40,681 nt of DNA from Paenibacillus soyae (lineage in GTDB: Bacteria; Bacillota; Bacilli; Paenibacillales; Paenibacillaceae): assembly GCF_024623455.1 (NCBI RefSeq), contig NZ_JANIPJ010000036.1:1-40681 (forward strand), in the 5' to 3' direction. The notes under the pieces were generated by a model. The model saw nothing but the letters and a program-made list of their open reading frames with translations, did no database searches and was not told the origin of the DNA. The stretch's first letter is position 1; every line of letters starts with the position of its first letter. Made by a program: the position numbers and the translations under genes. This document shows, piece after piece, positions 24,227 through 31,952 of the stretch.

Positions 24227-26149
24227 TCATTCGTATACGATCCCGGCGTGGTTCTTGACGACGTCTCTTACAAGCGAGAACATCTCCCCGACCTTAAGCT
24301 GGCTAGGGTCGCCAATCATTGCGAGCGTATCGGCTTCAAGCAAGCCGCTCGTCTTAAGCGTCTCGAGAGCGTTCTCGCGCGATGCTTCCAGCTCGGCCGT
24401 CAGGCTGATCGTGTAAGCCAGCTGCTCCAGCGTGAGCGGCTGCTTGCCCGCATCCGCCATGCCGTCGATGGCCAGATACGGATTCCCGGCAAAATGATCG
24501 GCATGGACAATCTTCACCGTCGCCATAATGTTCGCGAATTGGCCGGCCGTCGCCTGGTTGTCGAGCCCGAACGCCTCGTTGAACTCGCCGCCGAATGCAA
24601 GCGACATGCTCACCGCCGCGATCAGCCCCTTGTAATGCGGGTGCTTCGCATACTCCGGCAGCGGGAACTTGGCGCGCTCCAAATCCATTCCCTGCCTTGT
24701 CAGCCGCTTACGCAGCTCCGCAATCGATTCCTTCGAACCCGACAGCTCGCGGAAGGTCATGCTCTTCTCCTGCGCAAGCTTCGCCGCGGCCCCGGCCGCT
24801 TCGCCCGTCGCCATACCGAGCGGAATGACGCGCGCGCTGCCGTGCGGGATGGAATCGAAGCTGGCTGCTCGGCCCACGACAAGCAGGTTGTCGACCGCGA
24901 GCGGCACCAGCGTACGGAACGGCACGCCGTATTGCTCCGGCGCCATGACGATTGCGCCTCTATCTTGGTGATTCATCCGCTGTATGTCCACGGCGTACGA
25001 GCCGTAAGCGATCGCGTCCCAGAAATCCCGGTTATCAAGGACGTCTCCAGCAGTGAGCCGGTACTCGCCTTGGATATGGCGGGTTTCCCGAACGTACAGC
25101 TCCTCCGCTACCCCTGCGTATTCCACGTTCGCAAGCTCCTTGTACGTCTTGCGCAAGTAGTCGACGATAAGCGGCGCTTCCTTGGTCCCGATCTCGATCG
25201 CTTCCTTCACCGAGTCCGGATTCAGCGGATCGATGCCGAAAATATGCATTGCGTTGATCAGCACCGTATCGTCGTTCTGCCTGCCGACGTTAAGCGCGCG
25301 GATGCCGACCTTCTCCGGATTCGACGACTCGTATTCCCTTGCCTTCATGAAGCCCCAAGCGCTCATCTTGTCGATGCCCGTTCCGTCGCCGATCCCGGCA
25401 AAGGAATCCCATACCTCCTGCGTCACGCCGCTCATCTTGAACACAAGCGTCACGGCCATCCGGTCCTCCGGCCGGCCGAGATCCTCACGTCCCAGCGTAT
25501 ACGGCACTCCGGCCATTGCCGCGATATCCGCGTCCTGCGTCGCGTCGATGACAGCGTCTGCGCTAATCTCCAGCGTGCGGCCCGACTGGTCGACGATGCG
25601 CAGTCCCTCGATGACGGCCGCCGTCCCGCCCTGCGCCACGATCGGCTCCATGGACTGTACCTGCATCAGCACGTCAATGTTCGGCTCTGCTTTCACCATG
25701 CGGTAGAACTCGTTAGCCGCCGTGTTCACGTCGAACGACGTCCCTTCTATCCGATCGAACCATTCCTGGTAGATGCCTTTGTTCAATTGATTGATCTTGC
25801 CGAGCCTCGGCTGCTCGGGCGACTTGTTCATATCGAGAGAATTCAGCCAGCCGATCGTCATGAGCCCGCCTAATATCTCCCTCCCGCGTCCATCAACGAG
25901 CAGCACGGACAACCCGTTCCTCGCCGCCGATACCGCCGCCGCGACGCCTTCGGGATCCGTGCCCGCGACGATGACGTCGTAGGCGGTCTTCGGCTCCGCT
26001 ACCGATTCCACTCGCAGCAGAGCTTGATGCTTATGCTTATTATCCGTGCTGTTGCGCTCCAAGTAGACGTAACCCATTATGCCGCCGGTGACAAGCGCGA
26101 GCAGCAGCAGAGTTATCGCGAGCGCCTTCCATCTTTCTTTTGCCATCAT
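24227..26149 (-). CDS. membrane-anchored FAD-dependent oxidoreductase
   Basis: About 640 residues. A signal anchor (about 8-30) is followed by an FAD_oxidored-type flavoprotein domain. The dinucleotide-binding motif is present as YDVIVAGTDPEGVAAAVSAA (57-76), a variant in which the usual GxGxxG reads GTDPEG. Later family-like segments are DAVIDATQDADIAAMAGVPY and the FAD-contact GMATGEAAGAAAKLA. From about residue 515 the C-terminus resembles degenerate SLH-like repeats, suggesting a cell-surface location, which is unusual for a flavoprotein. ATG 26149 is chosen with GGGGGG ten bases upstream; TTG 26167 also fits the frame. The substrate is unknown. It is divergent from the acyltransferase gene. 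Confidence 0.83.
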   Translation of the reverse strand: MMAKERWKALAITLLLLALVTGGIMGYVYLERNSTDNKHKHQALLRVESVAEPKTAYDVIVAGTDPEGVAAAVSAARNGLSVLLVDGRGREILGGLMTIGWLNSLDMNKSPEQPRLGKINQLNKGIYQEWFDRIEGTSFDVNTAANEFYRMVKAEPNIDVLMQVQSMEPIVAQGGTAAVIEGLRIVDQSGRTLEISADAVIDATQDADIAAMAGVPYTLGREDLGRPEDRMAVTLVFKMSGVTQEVWDSFAGIGDGTGIDKMSAWGFMKAREYESSNPEKVGIRALNVGRQNDDTVLINAMHIFGIDPLNPDSVKEAIEIGTKEAPLIVDYLRKTYKELANVEYAGVAEELYVRETRHIQGEYRLTAGDVLDNRDFWDAIAYGSYAVDIQRMNHQDRGAIVMAPEQYGVPFRTLVPLAVDNLLVVGRAASFDSIPHGSARVIPLGMATGEAAGAAAKLAQEKSMTFRELSGSKESIAELRKRLTRQGMDLERAKFPLPEYAKHPHYKGLIAAVSMSLAFGGEFNEAFGLDNQATAGQFANIMATVKIVHADHFAGNPYLAIDGMADAGKQPLTLEQLAYTISLTAELEASRENALETLKTSGLLEADTLAMIGDPSQLKVGEMFSLVRDVVKNHAGIVYE

Positions 26150-26255
26150 TCGAATGAAGCCCCCCAAGCTTGACTAAACGTTCTCTATGAACCAATATTA
26201 GATTAGGATGAATCTGGAAAACTAGGAAACTATGAATCGTTGAACGGAGGTACGC

Positions 26256-27452
26256 ATGAACAACCCGTTAACCGCCGGCGCCAATGGAAGCCGAATATCG
26301 GAGATCGACCTTGTGCGCGCATTCGCCATGATCGGGGTGCTTGCGGTGCACGCCACCTCGTTCGCTACCCTGGAGATGCTGGACGATCCTGCGAGCTATC
26401 CCGTCTACAACTTCCTCAATATCTTCATGAAGTTCGGGACGCCTGTGTTCCTATTTCTTAGCAGCTTCGTCTTGTTCATGAGCTACTACGCCAAACCTCT
26501 GTCAGCCGGCACTTTCGTTTCCTTCTACAGAAAAAGGCTCATTCATATTATTATACCATATCTCGTATTCTCTACCATCTATTACATCGCCGTGGCCGTA
26601 ACGAGAACCGAAGCGGAGCGGCCGGCCAGTTTAGTCGTCGACTTCGTTAATAAGCTGGCGAACGGCACCGCTTATTCCCACCTCTATTTCGTCTTCGTCA
26701 GCGCGCAGTTTTATGTACTGTTTCCACTGGCATTATGGCTGCTGAAGAAGCTGCCGCGGCTCATCCCGTTCTGCATTCCGATCGGATTCGCCGTGCAGTG
26801 GGGCTTCTACGCGCTTGGGCAGCGTCTGGACATCGAGCACGCCTCCAGCTGGGCCTTCACTTATTTCAGCTTTTATATGCTGGGCGTGTATATGGGCATT
26901 CGTTTTCCGGCTTGGAGAGATCGGCTCCGTTCCCCCGGTAAGGGGCCGCTCACGGCCTATCGAGTTCTGTCCGTCCTGATATGGACCGGCTGGCTGGCCG
27001 GCGGTATCTTGCACAGCCGCATTTGGTACGACTTGCGTACCGGACTCGAGACGCTGCCGCTCTACGTGTATAGCCTTTATTGGAACATTTACGCGTTTGT
27101 CTCCGCTCTGGTCTTCCTCCAGGCAGCGTTCCATCTGGGGCGAAGGTTCGGCGACGCGTTCCTGATCCGCAAGCTGAAAGCCTTCGGCGCGATGTCGCTC
27201 GGCATCTACCTGCTGCATCCCTTGCTGCTGGCGGTTTACCGGGAGCTGAAGCCTGGTGCGGCTTCCATGCCGATGCTCCATCTCTGGTACGCGGGCGGTT
27301 TTCTCCTGGCGCTGCTGGGATCGGCCCTCATCGTCTGGCTCTCGCACCGCTATCTGCCATTCGCGTGGCTCTTGTTCGGCAAAAACGAAATCGGCGGCCA
27401 TAACCGCCGAATCGGCTCGCCCGGATCGGGCGCGCGGCTTGACCGCGTTTAA
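26256..27452 (+). CDS. acyltransferase 3 family membrane protein
   Basis: Integral membrane acyltransferase of 398 residues and about ten helices. The N-terminal DLVRAFAMIGVLAVHATSF (about 18-36) contains the conserved Arg and His32 of the family, and FGTPVFLFLSSFVL follows. Members O-acylate sugars, peptidoglycan or cell-envelope polymers using acyl groups passed across the membrane; the acceptor here is not evident. ATG 26256 has GGAGG five bases upstream. It stands alone, divergent from the FAD oxidoreductase and convergent with the Lin0512 gene, with a shared terminator downstream. Confidence 0.9.
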   Translation: MNNPLTAGANGSRISEIDLVRAFAMIGVLAVHATSFATLEMLDDPASYPVYNFLNIFMKFGTPVFLFLSSFVLFMSYYAKPLSAGTFVSFYRKRLIHIIIPYLVFSTIYYIAVAVTRTEAERPASLVVDFVNKLANGTAYSHLYFVFVSAQFYVLFPLALWLLKKLPRLIPFCIPIGFAVQWGFYALGQRLDIEHASSWAFTYFSFYMLGVYMGIRFPAWRDRLRSPGKGPLTAYRVLSVLIWTGWLAGGILHSRIWYDLRTGLETLPLYVYSLYWNIYAFVSALVFLQAAFHLGRRFGDAFLIRKLKAFGAMSLGIYLLHPLLLAVYRELKPGAASMPMLHLWYAGGFLLALLGSALIVWLSHRYLPFAWLLFGKNEIGGHNRRIGSPGSGARLDRV

Positions 27453-27455
27453 GCA

Positions 27456-27493
27456 GAAACGGCCTTCGCGCATCGATGCGCGAAGGCCGTTTC
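27456..27493. terminator. bidirectional terminator
   Basis: A perfect 38-base palindrome with arms beginning GAAACGGCCTTCGCGC and centre at ATCGAT, followed by TTGTTTCTT on the plus strand. It can end the acyltransferase message and, less clearly, the convergent Lin0512 gene. Confidence 0.88.
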
Positions 27494-27513
27494 GTTGTTT
27501 CTTCGTGTTAGGG

Positions 27514-27873
27514 CTAGTACCCGACTTCAACGGACGCGATAACGACATAAGCGAGATCGTTGCGATCCTCTTTGTCCGCCAGCACGATACCGCTTGTCGT
27601 CAGCATCCCGCCGTCCACAACCTCGAACGTCACTTGTCCGTAAGGCAGCTCCGAACGCACCTTCTCCAAATCCAGCCGCTCCTTGTCAGCGGGAACCGCA
27701 AGCCTCACATTCACTTTCATGTTGTTCAGATCGCCGCCTGGAAGCACGGAACGAATACCCGGCATGGAGTTGTGGTGAATGGCGTTCTGCACCGCTCGAA
27801 CGGCTGCCTTCGTCACGTTCTGGCCGTGCAGATCGATGCCCATTCCAATTTCGACAAACATCATTTGATCCAT
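27514..27873 (-). CDS. Lin0512 family protein (TIGR02058)
   Basis: 119 residues, matching the conserved Lin0512 family of unknown function: the N-terminal MFVEIGMGIDLHGQNVTKAA, the central HHNSMPGIRSVLPGG and the late VVDGGMLTTSGIVLADKED are its recognisable blocks. There is no signal peptide or membrane helix. ATG 27873 has AGGAG nine bases upstream. It is a single gene, convergent with the acyltransferase. Confidence 0.88.
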   Translation of the reverse strand: MDQMMFVEIGMGIDLHGQNVTKAAVRAVQNAIHHNSMPGIRSVLPGGDLNNMKVNVRLAVPADKERLDLEKVRSELPYGQVTFEVVDGGMLTTSGIVLADKEDRNDLAYVVIASVEVGY

Positions 27874-27980
27874 GTGATTTTTCTCCTCTCGGGCGCATAC
27901 AACTGCGATTTATCTACCGGCATTTTAACATATCCCCGCTTTCACGACGAATGGCATGTTCAAGCTTCCCCATTTTTTAG

Positions 27981-28030
27981 TTGACAAATATTAGATTCCT
28001 TGTTAATTTAAATGTATCGGTTAGATACAT
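27981..28030 (+). promoter_or_regulatory. promoter and PadR-type operator before padR-CPBP operon
   Basis: TTGACA (27981-27986), a 17-base spacer and TAATTT (28004-28009) form a vegetative promoter. Overlapping the expected start site is a perfect inverted repeat ATGTATC-GGTTA-GATACAT (28012-28030), with the ATGT...ACAT ends seen in PadR operators. Autoregulation by the PadR product is likely. Confidence 0.75.
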
Positions 28031-28059
28031 CAAATTGATATATGGAGGTATCGCTTCCC

Positions 28060-28587
28060 ATGATTGATTACATATGCCTGGGCATGCTCATGCAGGGCAA
28101 GATGAGCGGTTACGACATTAAGAAGACGGTCGAACAATCGGTTGGCCTCTTCTTCACGATCAGCTACGGCAGCCTTTACCCGGCTCTTAAGCGCCTTGTC
28201 GAAGGCGGCATGCTCACCGAAGAAGAAACGAATAACAGCAAGAACAAGAAACTGTACCAGCTCACCGAGACGGGGCGCGGCAGCTTCCTGCAATGGCTGG
28301 GGGAACCCCTACAGTCGAACCGAAGGGAATATTTGCTCAAAATCTTTTTCTACGATTGTTTGGACCCTGCTATTCGGAAAAATAATTTGGAAAACTTTCT
28401 TTTCGAGCTCAACCGGAACATCGCCCAAATCGGCGCCGTTCAGCAAATCGTCTCGGGCCAGCTGGCTCAGCTGGAGAACAAAGACGATTACTACTACCGG
28501 GTATCCGTTATGCATTACGGGCTTCGGTTCTATCAAATGGAAAAAGCGTGGCTCGAACAAATCATCGAAAAGAGGGATTACGAATGA
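28060..28587 (+). CDS. PadR family transcriptional regulator
   Basis: 175 residues from ATG 28060. The N-terminal winged helix begins MIDYICLGMLMQGKMSGYDI and includes YGSLYPALKRLVEGGML and KLYQLTETGRGSF, all standard PadR features; the C-terminal half is a helical dimerisation domain (Vir_AcrR-like). GGAGG lies 11 bases before ATG 28060; an ATG at 28042 overlaps that site and is rejected. The stop overlaps the CPBP start in ATGA. PadR proteins usually repress neighbouring export or stress genes and release DNA on binding a small molecule. Confidence 0.93.
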   Translation: MIDYICLGMLMQGKMSGYDIKKTVEQSVGLFFTISYGSLYPALKRLVEGGMLTEEETNNSKNKKLYQLTETGRGSFLQWLGEPLQSNRREYLLKIFFYDCLDPAIRKNNLENFLFELNRNIAQIGAVQQIVSGQLAQLENKDDYYYRVSVMHYGLRFYQMEKAWLEQIIEKRDYE

Positions 28588-29354
28588 AACCATTGCCGCT
28601 TGAACCCCAGCTTGTCAGAAGACCCTATCTCATGCTTGTATGGATCGAACTTGCTTTGCTCGTTTTCGTGGCCGGAGGCAGCGCCTATGTCTCGATCGCC
28701 GAACTGACGCATCCGGCCGCTCCTTTCTTCGGCTTCATTCCGCTTGCGCTGATTCTTCTCCTCGCCCTGACGATCAAGAAAGGCTGGCGGACGTTTTATT
28801 TTGACGGCATCTCCCGCATTCGGGGAAAACAATGGCTGGATTACGCACCGCTTCTGCTCATCCTAATCGTACTGCTGGTCGCGAACCGAGGATTTGCGGA
28901 CGCCCCTGCCACGACTTTCGTTTATTTGTTCCTATCGCAGATTCTATTGGTGGCATTCGTAGAAGAGACGTTATTCCGCGGCATCCTGATTCGCCTCTTC
29001 GCTCACAAAGGCGCCCGTTATGCCGTGCTAATCTCCAGCTTTTTCTTCGGAGTTACTCATGCACTGCAAGCGCTCGGCGGACAATCGCTCGAAGACACCA
29101 TACTGCAAATCGTATATGCTTTCGCGGTGGGGCTCGTTCTGGCGCTGCTCGTCATCAAACACCGCTCCATCGTGCTAACGATCGTATTCCATGGTCTCCA
29201 TAATTTCATAATCATGACCGGACACGATCCCGGCACGCACCTCTATGATTACCTCATCCTTGCCTTATTGGCCGTTCATTTCATATGGCTGGCTCTAACG
29301 TTCAAGAATCGCCATCCCTTTACCAAAGACGCTATTGTGCCTCACGTAACGTGA
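28584..29354 (+). CDS. CPBP family intramembrane metalloprotease (CAAX protease/bacteriocin-immunity type)
   Basis: 256 residues with about eight membrane helices. The three CPBP motifs are intact: Glu127-Glu128 and Arg132 in EETLFRG, His159 in FFFGVTHAL, and His203/Asn207 in FHGLHNF. Such proteins cleave substrates within the membrane and often protect against peptide toxins or take part in their maturation; the target here is unknown. It is translationally coupled to the padR gene, so the regulator probably controls it. Its last codons overlap the promoter of the following MerR gene. Confidence 0.9.
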   Translation: MKPLPLEPQLVRRPYLMLVWIELALLVFVAGGSAYVSIAELTHPAAPFFGFIPLALILLLALTIKKGWRTFYFDGISRIRGKQWLDYAPLLLILIVLLVANRGFADAPATTFVYLFLSQILLVAFVEETLFRGILIRLFAHKGARYAVLISSFFFGVTHALQALGGQSLEDTILQIVYAFAVGLVLALLVIKHRSIVLTIVFHGLHNFIIMTGHDPGTHLYDYLILALLAVHFIWLALTFKNRHPFTKDAIVPHVT

Positions 29355-29365
29355 GGATGTATGAT
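29335..29365 (+). promoter_or_regulatory. MerR-type promoter with palindromic operator
   Basis: TTGTGC (29335-29340) and TATGAT (29360-29365) are separated by 19 bases, the long spacer typical of MerR-activated promoters. The spacer carries a perfect palindrome CCTCACGT-A-ACGTGAGG (29340-29356). The element overlaps the 3' end of the CPBP gene. Autoregulation by the downstream MerR/TipAS protein is likely. Confidence 0.82.
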
Positions 29366-29405
29366 GAAAGAACAACACCACTACATAATGGAGGAGAACT
29401 GAGCT

Positions 29406-30176
29406 ATGTCAAAGGAAGTTCATTACTCCGTTGGAGAGTTCGCCAGGCTGACCGGCATCTCGGTTCGGACGCTTCATTATTATGACGAGATCGGCCTGCT
29501 GAAGGCGCGCAAAAACGACCGCACAGGCCATCGGCAATACCATTCGGGCGATATCGTCAGGCTGCAGAAAATCGTCACGTTAAAATTTTTGGGCTACAGC
29601 CTGGAGCAGATTCTACCTCTCGTTCAGCAGGAAACGTTCGATTCCGATCTTCTAGACACGCTGCTCGCGCAAAAGCGTGAGCTTGAGGAGCAGCGTTCGC
29701 GTATCGATATCGCATTGAAGGCGATAAACCGGGCAACGGCCGTCCTGCAGGACGCCAAGGAAGTCGACAGCCACGTGTTAATCGGCATCATTCACAGCAT
29801 TCAGACCGAGAAGGAGCAGCGCGAATGGCTGGAGCGGTACGTCCCCTCCGAAGCGGTCAGCGGACTGTACGACCGGTCGGAAGAGGAGCTTGAGGAGCTG
29901 GATAGGCGTTACGTCGAGCTGGTGCAGGAAGTGAAGAGACTGGTCGGCACGCCGGTCGAGGATCCCGCCGTCCAGCAGCTGGTCGACGAGCAGCTGAAAA
30001 TAAACATCGGATTCGTGGGAGAAGACTCCTACGAAGCCTTGTCCGGACTTGCCGACCTGGACGAAGAGAAGCTGAAGGAGCTGGAGGCCCTAATCCCTAC
30101 CCCGTTCACGCCGGAGGAAGAGCGCTGGCTGCAGCAAGCGATGGAGCATTATATGAAACAGAACGGGCTGTCTTAG
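29406..30176 (+). CDS. MerR family regulator with TipAS-type drug-recognition domain
   Basis: 256 residues. The N-terminal MerR winged helix is clear (YSVGEFARLTGISVRTLHYY, then GHRQYHSGDIVRLQKI), followed by a long dimer coiled coil (about 80-115) and a C-terminal helical TipAS domain (about 130-250), as in TipAL and Mta. These bind antibiotics or other hydrophobic ligands and activate export genes and themselves. The protein has no cysteine at all, so it cannot make the Cys-linked thiopeptide adduct known for Streptomyces TipAS. GGAGG lies 11 bases before ATG 29406. A terminator overlaps its stop codon. Confidence 0.92.
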   Translation: MSKEVHYSVGEFARLTGISVRTLHYYDEIGLLKARKNDRTGHRQYHSGDIVRLQKIVTLKFLGYSLEQILPLVQQETFDSDLLDTLLAQKRELEEQRSRIDIALKAINRATAVLQDAKEVDSHVLIGIIHSIQTEKEQREWLERYVPSEAVSGLYDRSEEELEELDRRYVELVQEVKRLVGTPVEDPAVQQLVDEQLKINIGFVGEDSYEALSGLADLDEEKLKELEALIPTPFTPEEERWLQQAMEHYMKQNGLS

Positions 30177-30189
30177 CCCGTTCTTTTTA
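30160..30189 (+). terminator. terminator overlapping the MerR gene stop
   Basis: AGAACGGGCT (30160-30169) and AGCCCGTTCT (30175-30184) pair perfectly around five bases, followed by TTTTATTT. The stop codon TAG lies in the loop and right arm. Confidence 0.88.
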
Positions 30190-30272
30190 TTTGGGAAGAC
30201 GACGCAACCTTATGCCCGCATTTACGTCTAGTCATTCAAACATCTCTTAAACGTTGTAAGGAGTGGAGATTT

Positions 30273-31856
30273 TTGAGAAACACACGACTGTTATTCCGTT
30301 CACAAGTGACTTCGCGTCTAGCCAAGCTGCTGCTGGCCTCCTCGCTGGCGTTCGGCGCCGCGGCCGTCTTCGTCCCGCTACCGGGGTATGCGGCCGAGAC
30401 CAGCGCCGCCGCCAAGCTGAATACCAACGATCAAGCGATGGACCGGGCCATCGCGTTGAAGCTGATGCCGGCGGACGCGACCGTCACGAATATCGTCAAA
30501 CGATCCGATCAGTGGGAAATTGTATTCAAAACCGATGAGAAGGACAAGGAAGGCAAGGACCGCCGCTTCGGGGAAGTCGTGCTTGGCGCCTCGAACGGCG
30601 AAGTCATCCGGTTTCACGACCGCTTGAACCTTGACGAATATACGGCCTACAATCCGGAGAATCCGAATCCGTTCGACGAAAGCAAGCAAAAAGTCGACTT
30701 CCAAGAAGCCGTACGAATCGCGGACGAATTCGTGGAGGAGCAAACCTGGCAGCTGGACGATTCCTGGATGCATGATTTCTACGACCGCTCGGACTATTCG
30801 ACGCGCGCTGATGAGCCGACCGTCCACTGGATTCGCTACCATCGCTCCCATGAAGGCATTAGGTACGAGGCCAACCATATGTATGTGCTGGTAGACCGCA
30901 TAACGGGAGAAGTGCGTTCTTATGAGGTATTCTGGCACAGTCAGAGCTTCGAATCGAGCAAGGGGCTGCCTAGCCTGCAAACCGCGGCCAAAGCGGTCAT
31001 GAGCAGCGTCGAACCGTTCCTGGGATGGCAGGATGAATACAATGGACAGAAGCAGCTTGTATATCGGACGCATCCTTTCTACGTGATGGACTTGTCCGGC
31101 AAGCTTCCCGCTTCCGAAAATTTAGAGACCCCCGTCTTCTCGGAGAAAATAAAACCGCAGTATCCTTCGCGTCTCGCGAAGCTTCGGCTGTTGTCCCTCT
31201 ATGAGCTGGAGCCCGTATACAAGTATGGCTCCGGAGACGCCAAGCTGTATTACCAGTTGTCGATTAAGCCGGGCGTTCCGAGAGATTATCCCGGCACCCA
31301 CCCTTCCATCCATGCGAATACCGGGCAGTGGCTGAATCTGTCCGGCGAGCCCGTCACGGAGCCGTTCCCTCCCGTCGCCGACTGGCTGATCGATCAGGCC
31401 GCGCCATCCGGCAAAGTCGGTTATTCCGCGGCGATCGTTTGGAACTACGATCTTCTGCAGCTGCAGAACGAGCCGATGATTCGAAACGGATACACGCTGG
31501 TTCCGTTCCGCGAGCTGCTGACGAAGCTCGGCGCCGCCATTACGTGGGATCCGGCAAATCGGAAGATCGGGACAAGCAAAGACGGAGTATCGATCGAGCT
31601 TACGGCCGACTCGAACACGGTATATGTAAACGGCAAAGCGCAAAAGCTCGAAGCGCCTGCCCGAATCAGCGGCGGCCGCACCTACATCCCGGCCCGGCTC
31701 GTGTTAGAGACGTTCGGCGCCAAGGTTAGCTGGGACGCGGCATCCCGGCTCGTCGTCGTCGCGACGGATGACGGTACTTCCGTCCTGACAGCGGAGCAGC
31801 TGGAGCAGCTTCGCTTCCAGGCGCAGCTGAACTGGGAAGCGAAGAATACGAAGTAG
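30273..31856 (+). CDS. secreted YcdB/YcdC-repeat protein with copper amine oxidase N-terminal-like domain
   Basis: 527 residues. A signal peptide (about 1-41) ends PLPGYAA before ETSAAA. Residues about 45-390 hold YcdB/YcdC-type repeats (for example IADEFVEEQTWQLDDSW and ITGEVRSYEVFWH), found in secreted proteins of Firmicutes. Residues about 400-500 are a copper amine oxidase N-terminal-like domain (GYTLVPFRELLTKLGA, GRTYIPARLVLETFGA, VSWD), a probable protein- or wall-binding module, not the catalytic oxidase. The start is TTG 30273 with AAGGAG nine bases upstream. It stands alone between terminators. A role at the cell wall is inference. Confidence 0.87.
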   Translation: MRNTRLLFRSQVTSRLAKLLLASSLAFGAAAVFVPLPGYAAETSAAAKLNTNDQAMDRAIALKLMPADATVTNIVKRSDQWEIVFKTDEKDKEGKDRRFGEVVLGASNGEVIRFHDRLNLDEYTAYNPENPNPFDESKQKVDFQEAVRIADEFVEEQTWQLDDSWMHDFYDRSDYSTRADEPTVHWIRYHRSHEGIRYEANHMYVLVDRITGEVRSYEVFWHSQSFESSKGLPSLQTAAKAVMSSVEPFLGWQDEYNGQKQLVYRTHPFYVMDLSGKLPASENLETPVFSEKIKPQYPSRLAKLRLLSLYELEPVYKYGSGDAKLYYQLSIKPGVPRDYPGTHPSIHANTGQWLNLSGEPVTEPFPPVADWLIDQAAPSGKVGYSAAIVWNYDLLQLQNEPMIRNGYTLVPFRELLTKLGAAITWDPANRKIGTSKDGVSIELTADSNTVYVNGKAQKLEAPARISGGRTYIPARLVLETFGAKVSWDAASRLVVVATDDGTSVLTAEQLEQLRFQAQLNWEAKNTK

Positions 31857-31886
31857 CGCCGGCGGGCCAATTCCTTTATTGAAGGG

Positions 31887-31916
31887 AAAAAGGCGGTGCA
31901 AGATGCGCCGCCTTTT
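31887..31916. terminator. bidirectional terminator
   Basis: GGCGGTGC and GCGCCGCC pair around AAGAT with one G-T, flanked by AAAAA on the left and TTTT on the right. It can end both the YcdB-type gene (plus) and the sensing operon that ends at 31953 (minus). Confidence 0.85.
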
Positions 31917-31952
31917 GGTCTGCGTACTTCGACGTTATCGCTCCCTCGCACG

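Noticed and set aside
28060..30176. Phage-defence or toxin-antitoxin island
   Set aside because: PadR, CPBP protease and TipAS-type MerR form an ordinary stress or drug-response set; no toxin or nuclease partner is seen.
30273..31856. Copper amine oxidase enzyme
   Set aside because: Only the N-terminal-like domain is present; the catalytic domain and its topaquinone Tyr motif are absent.
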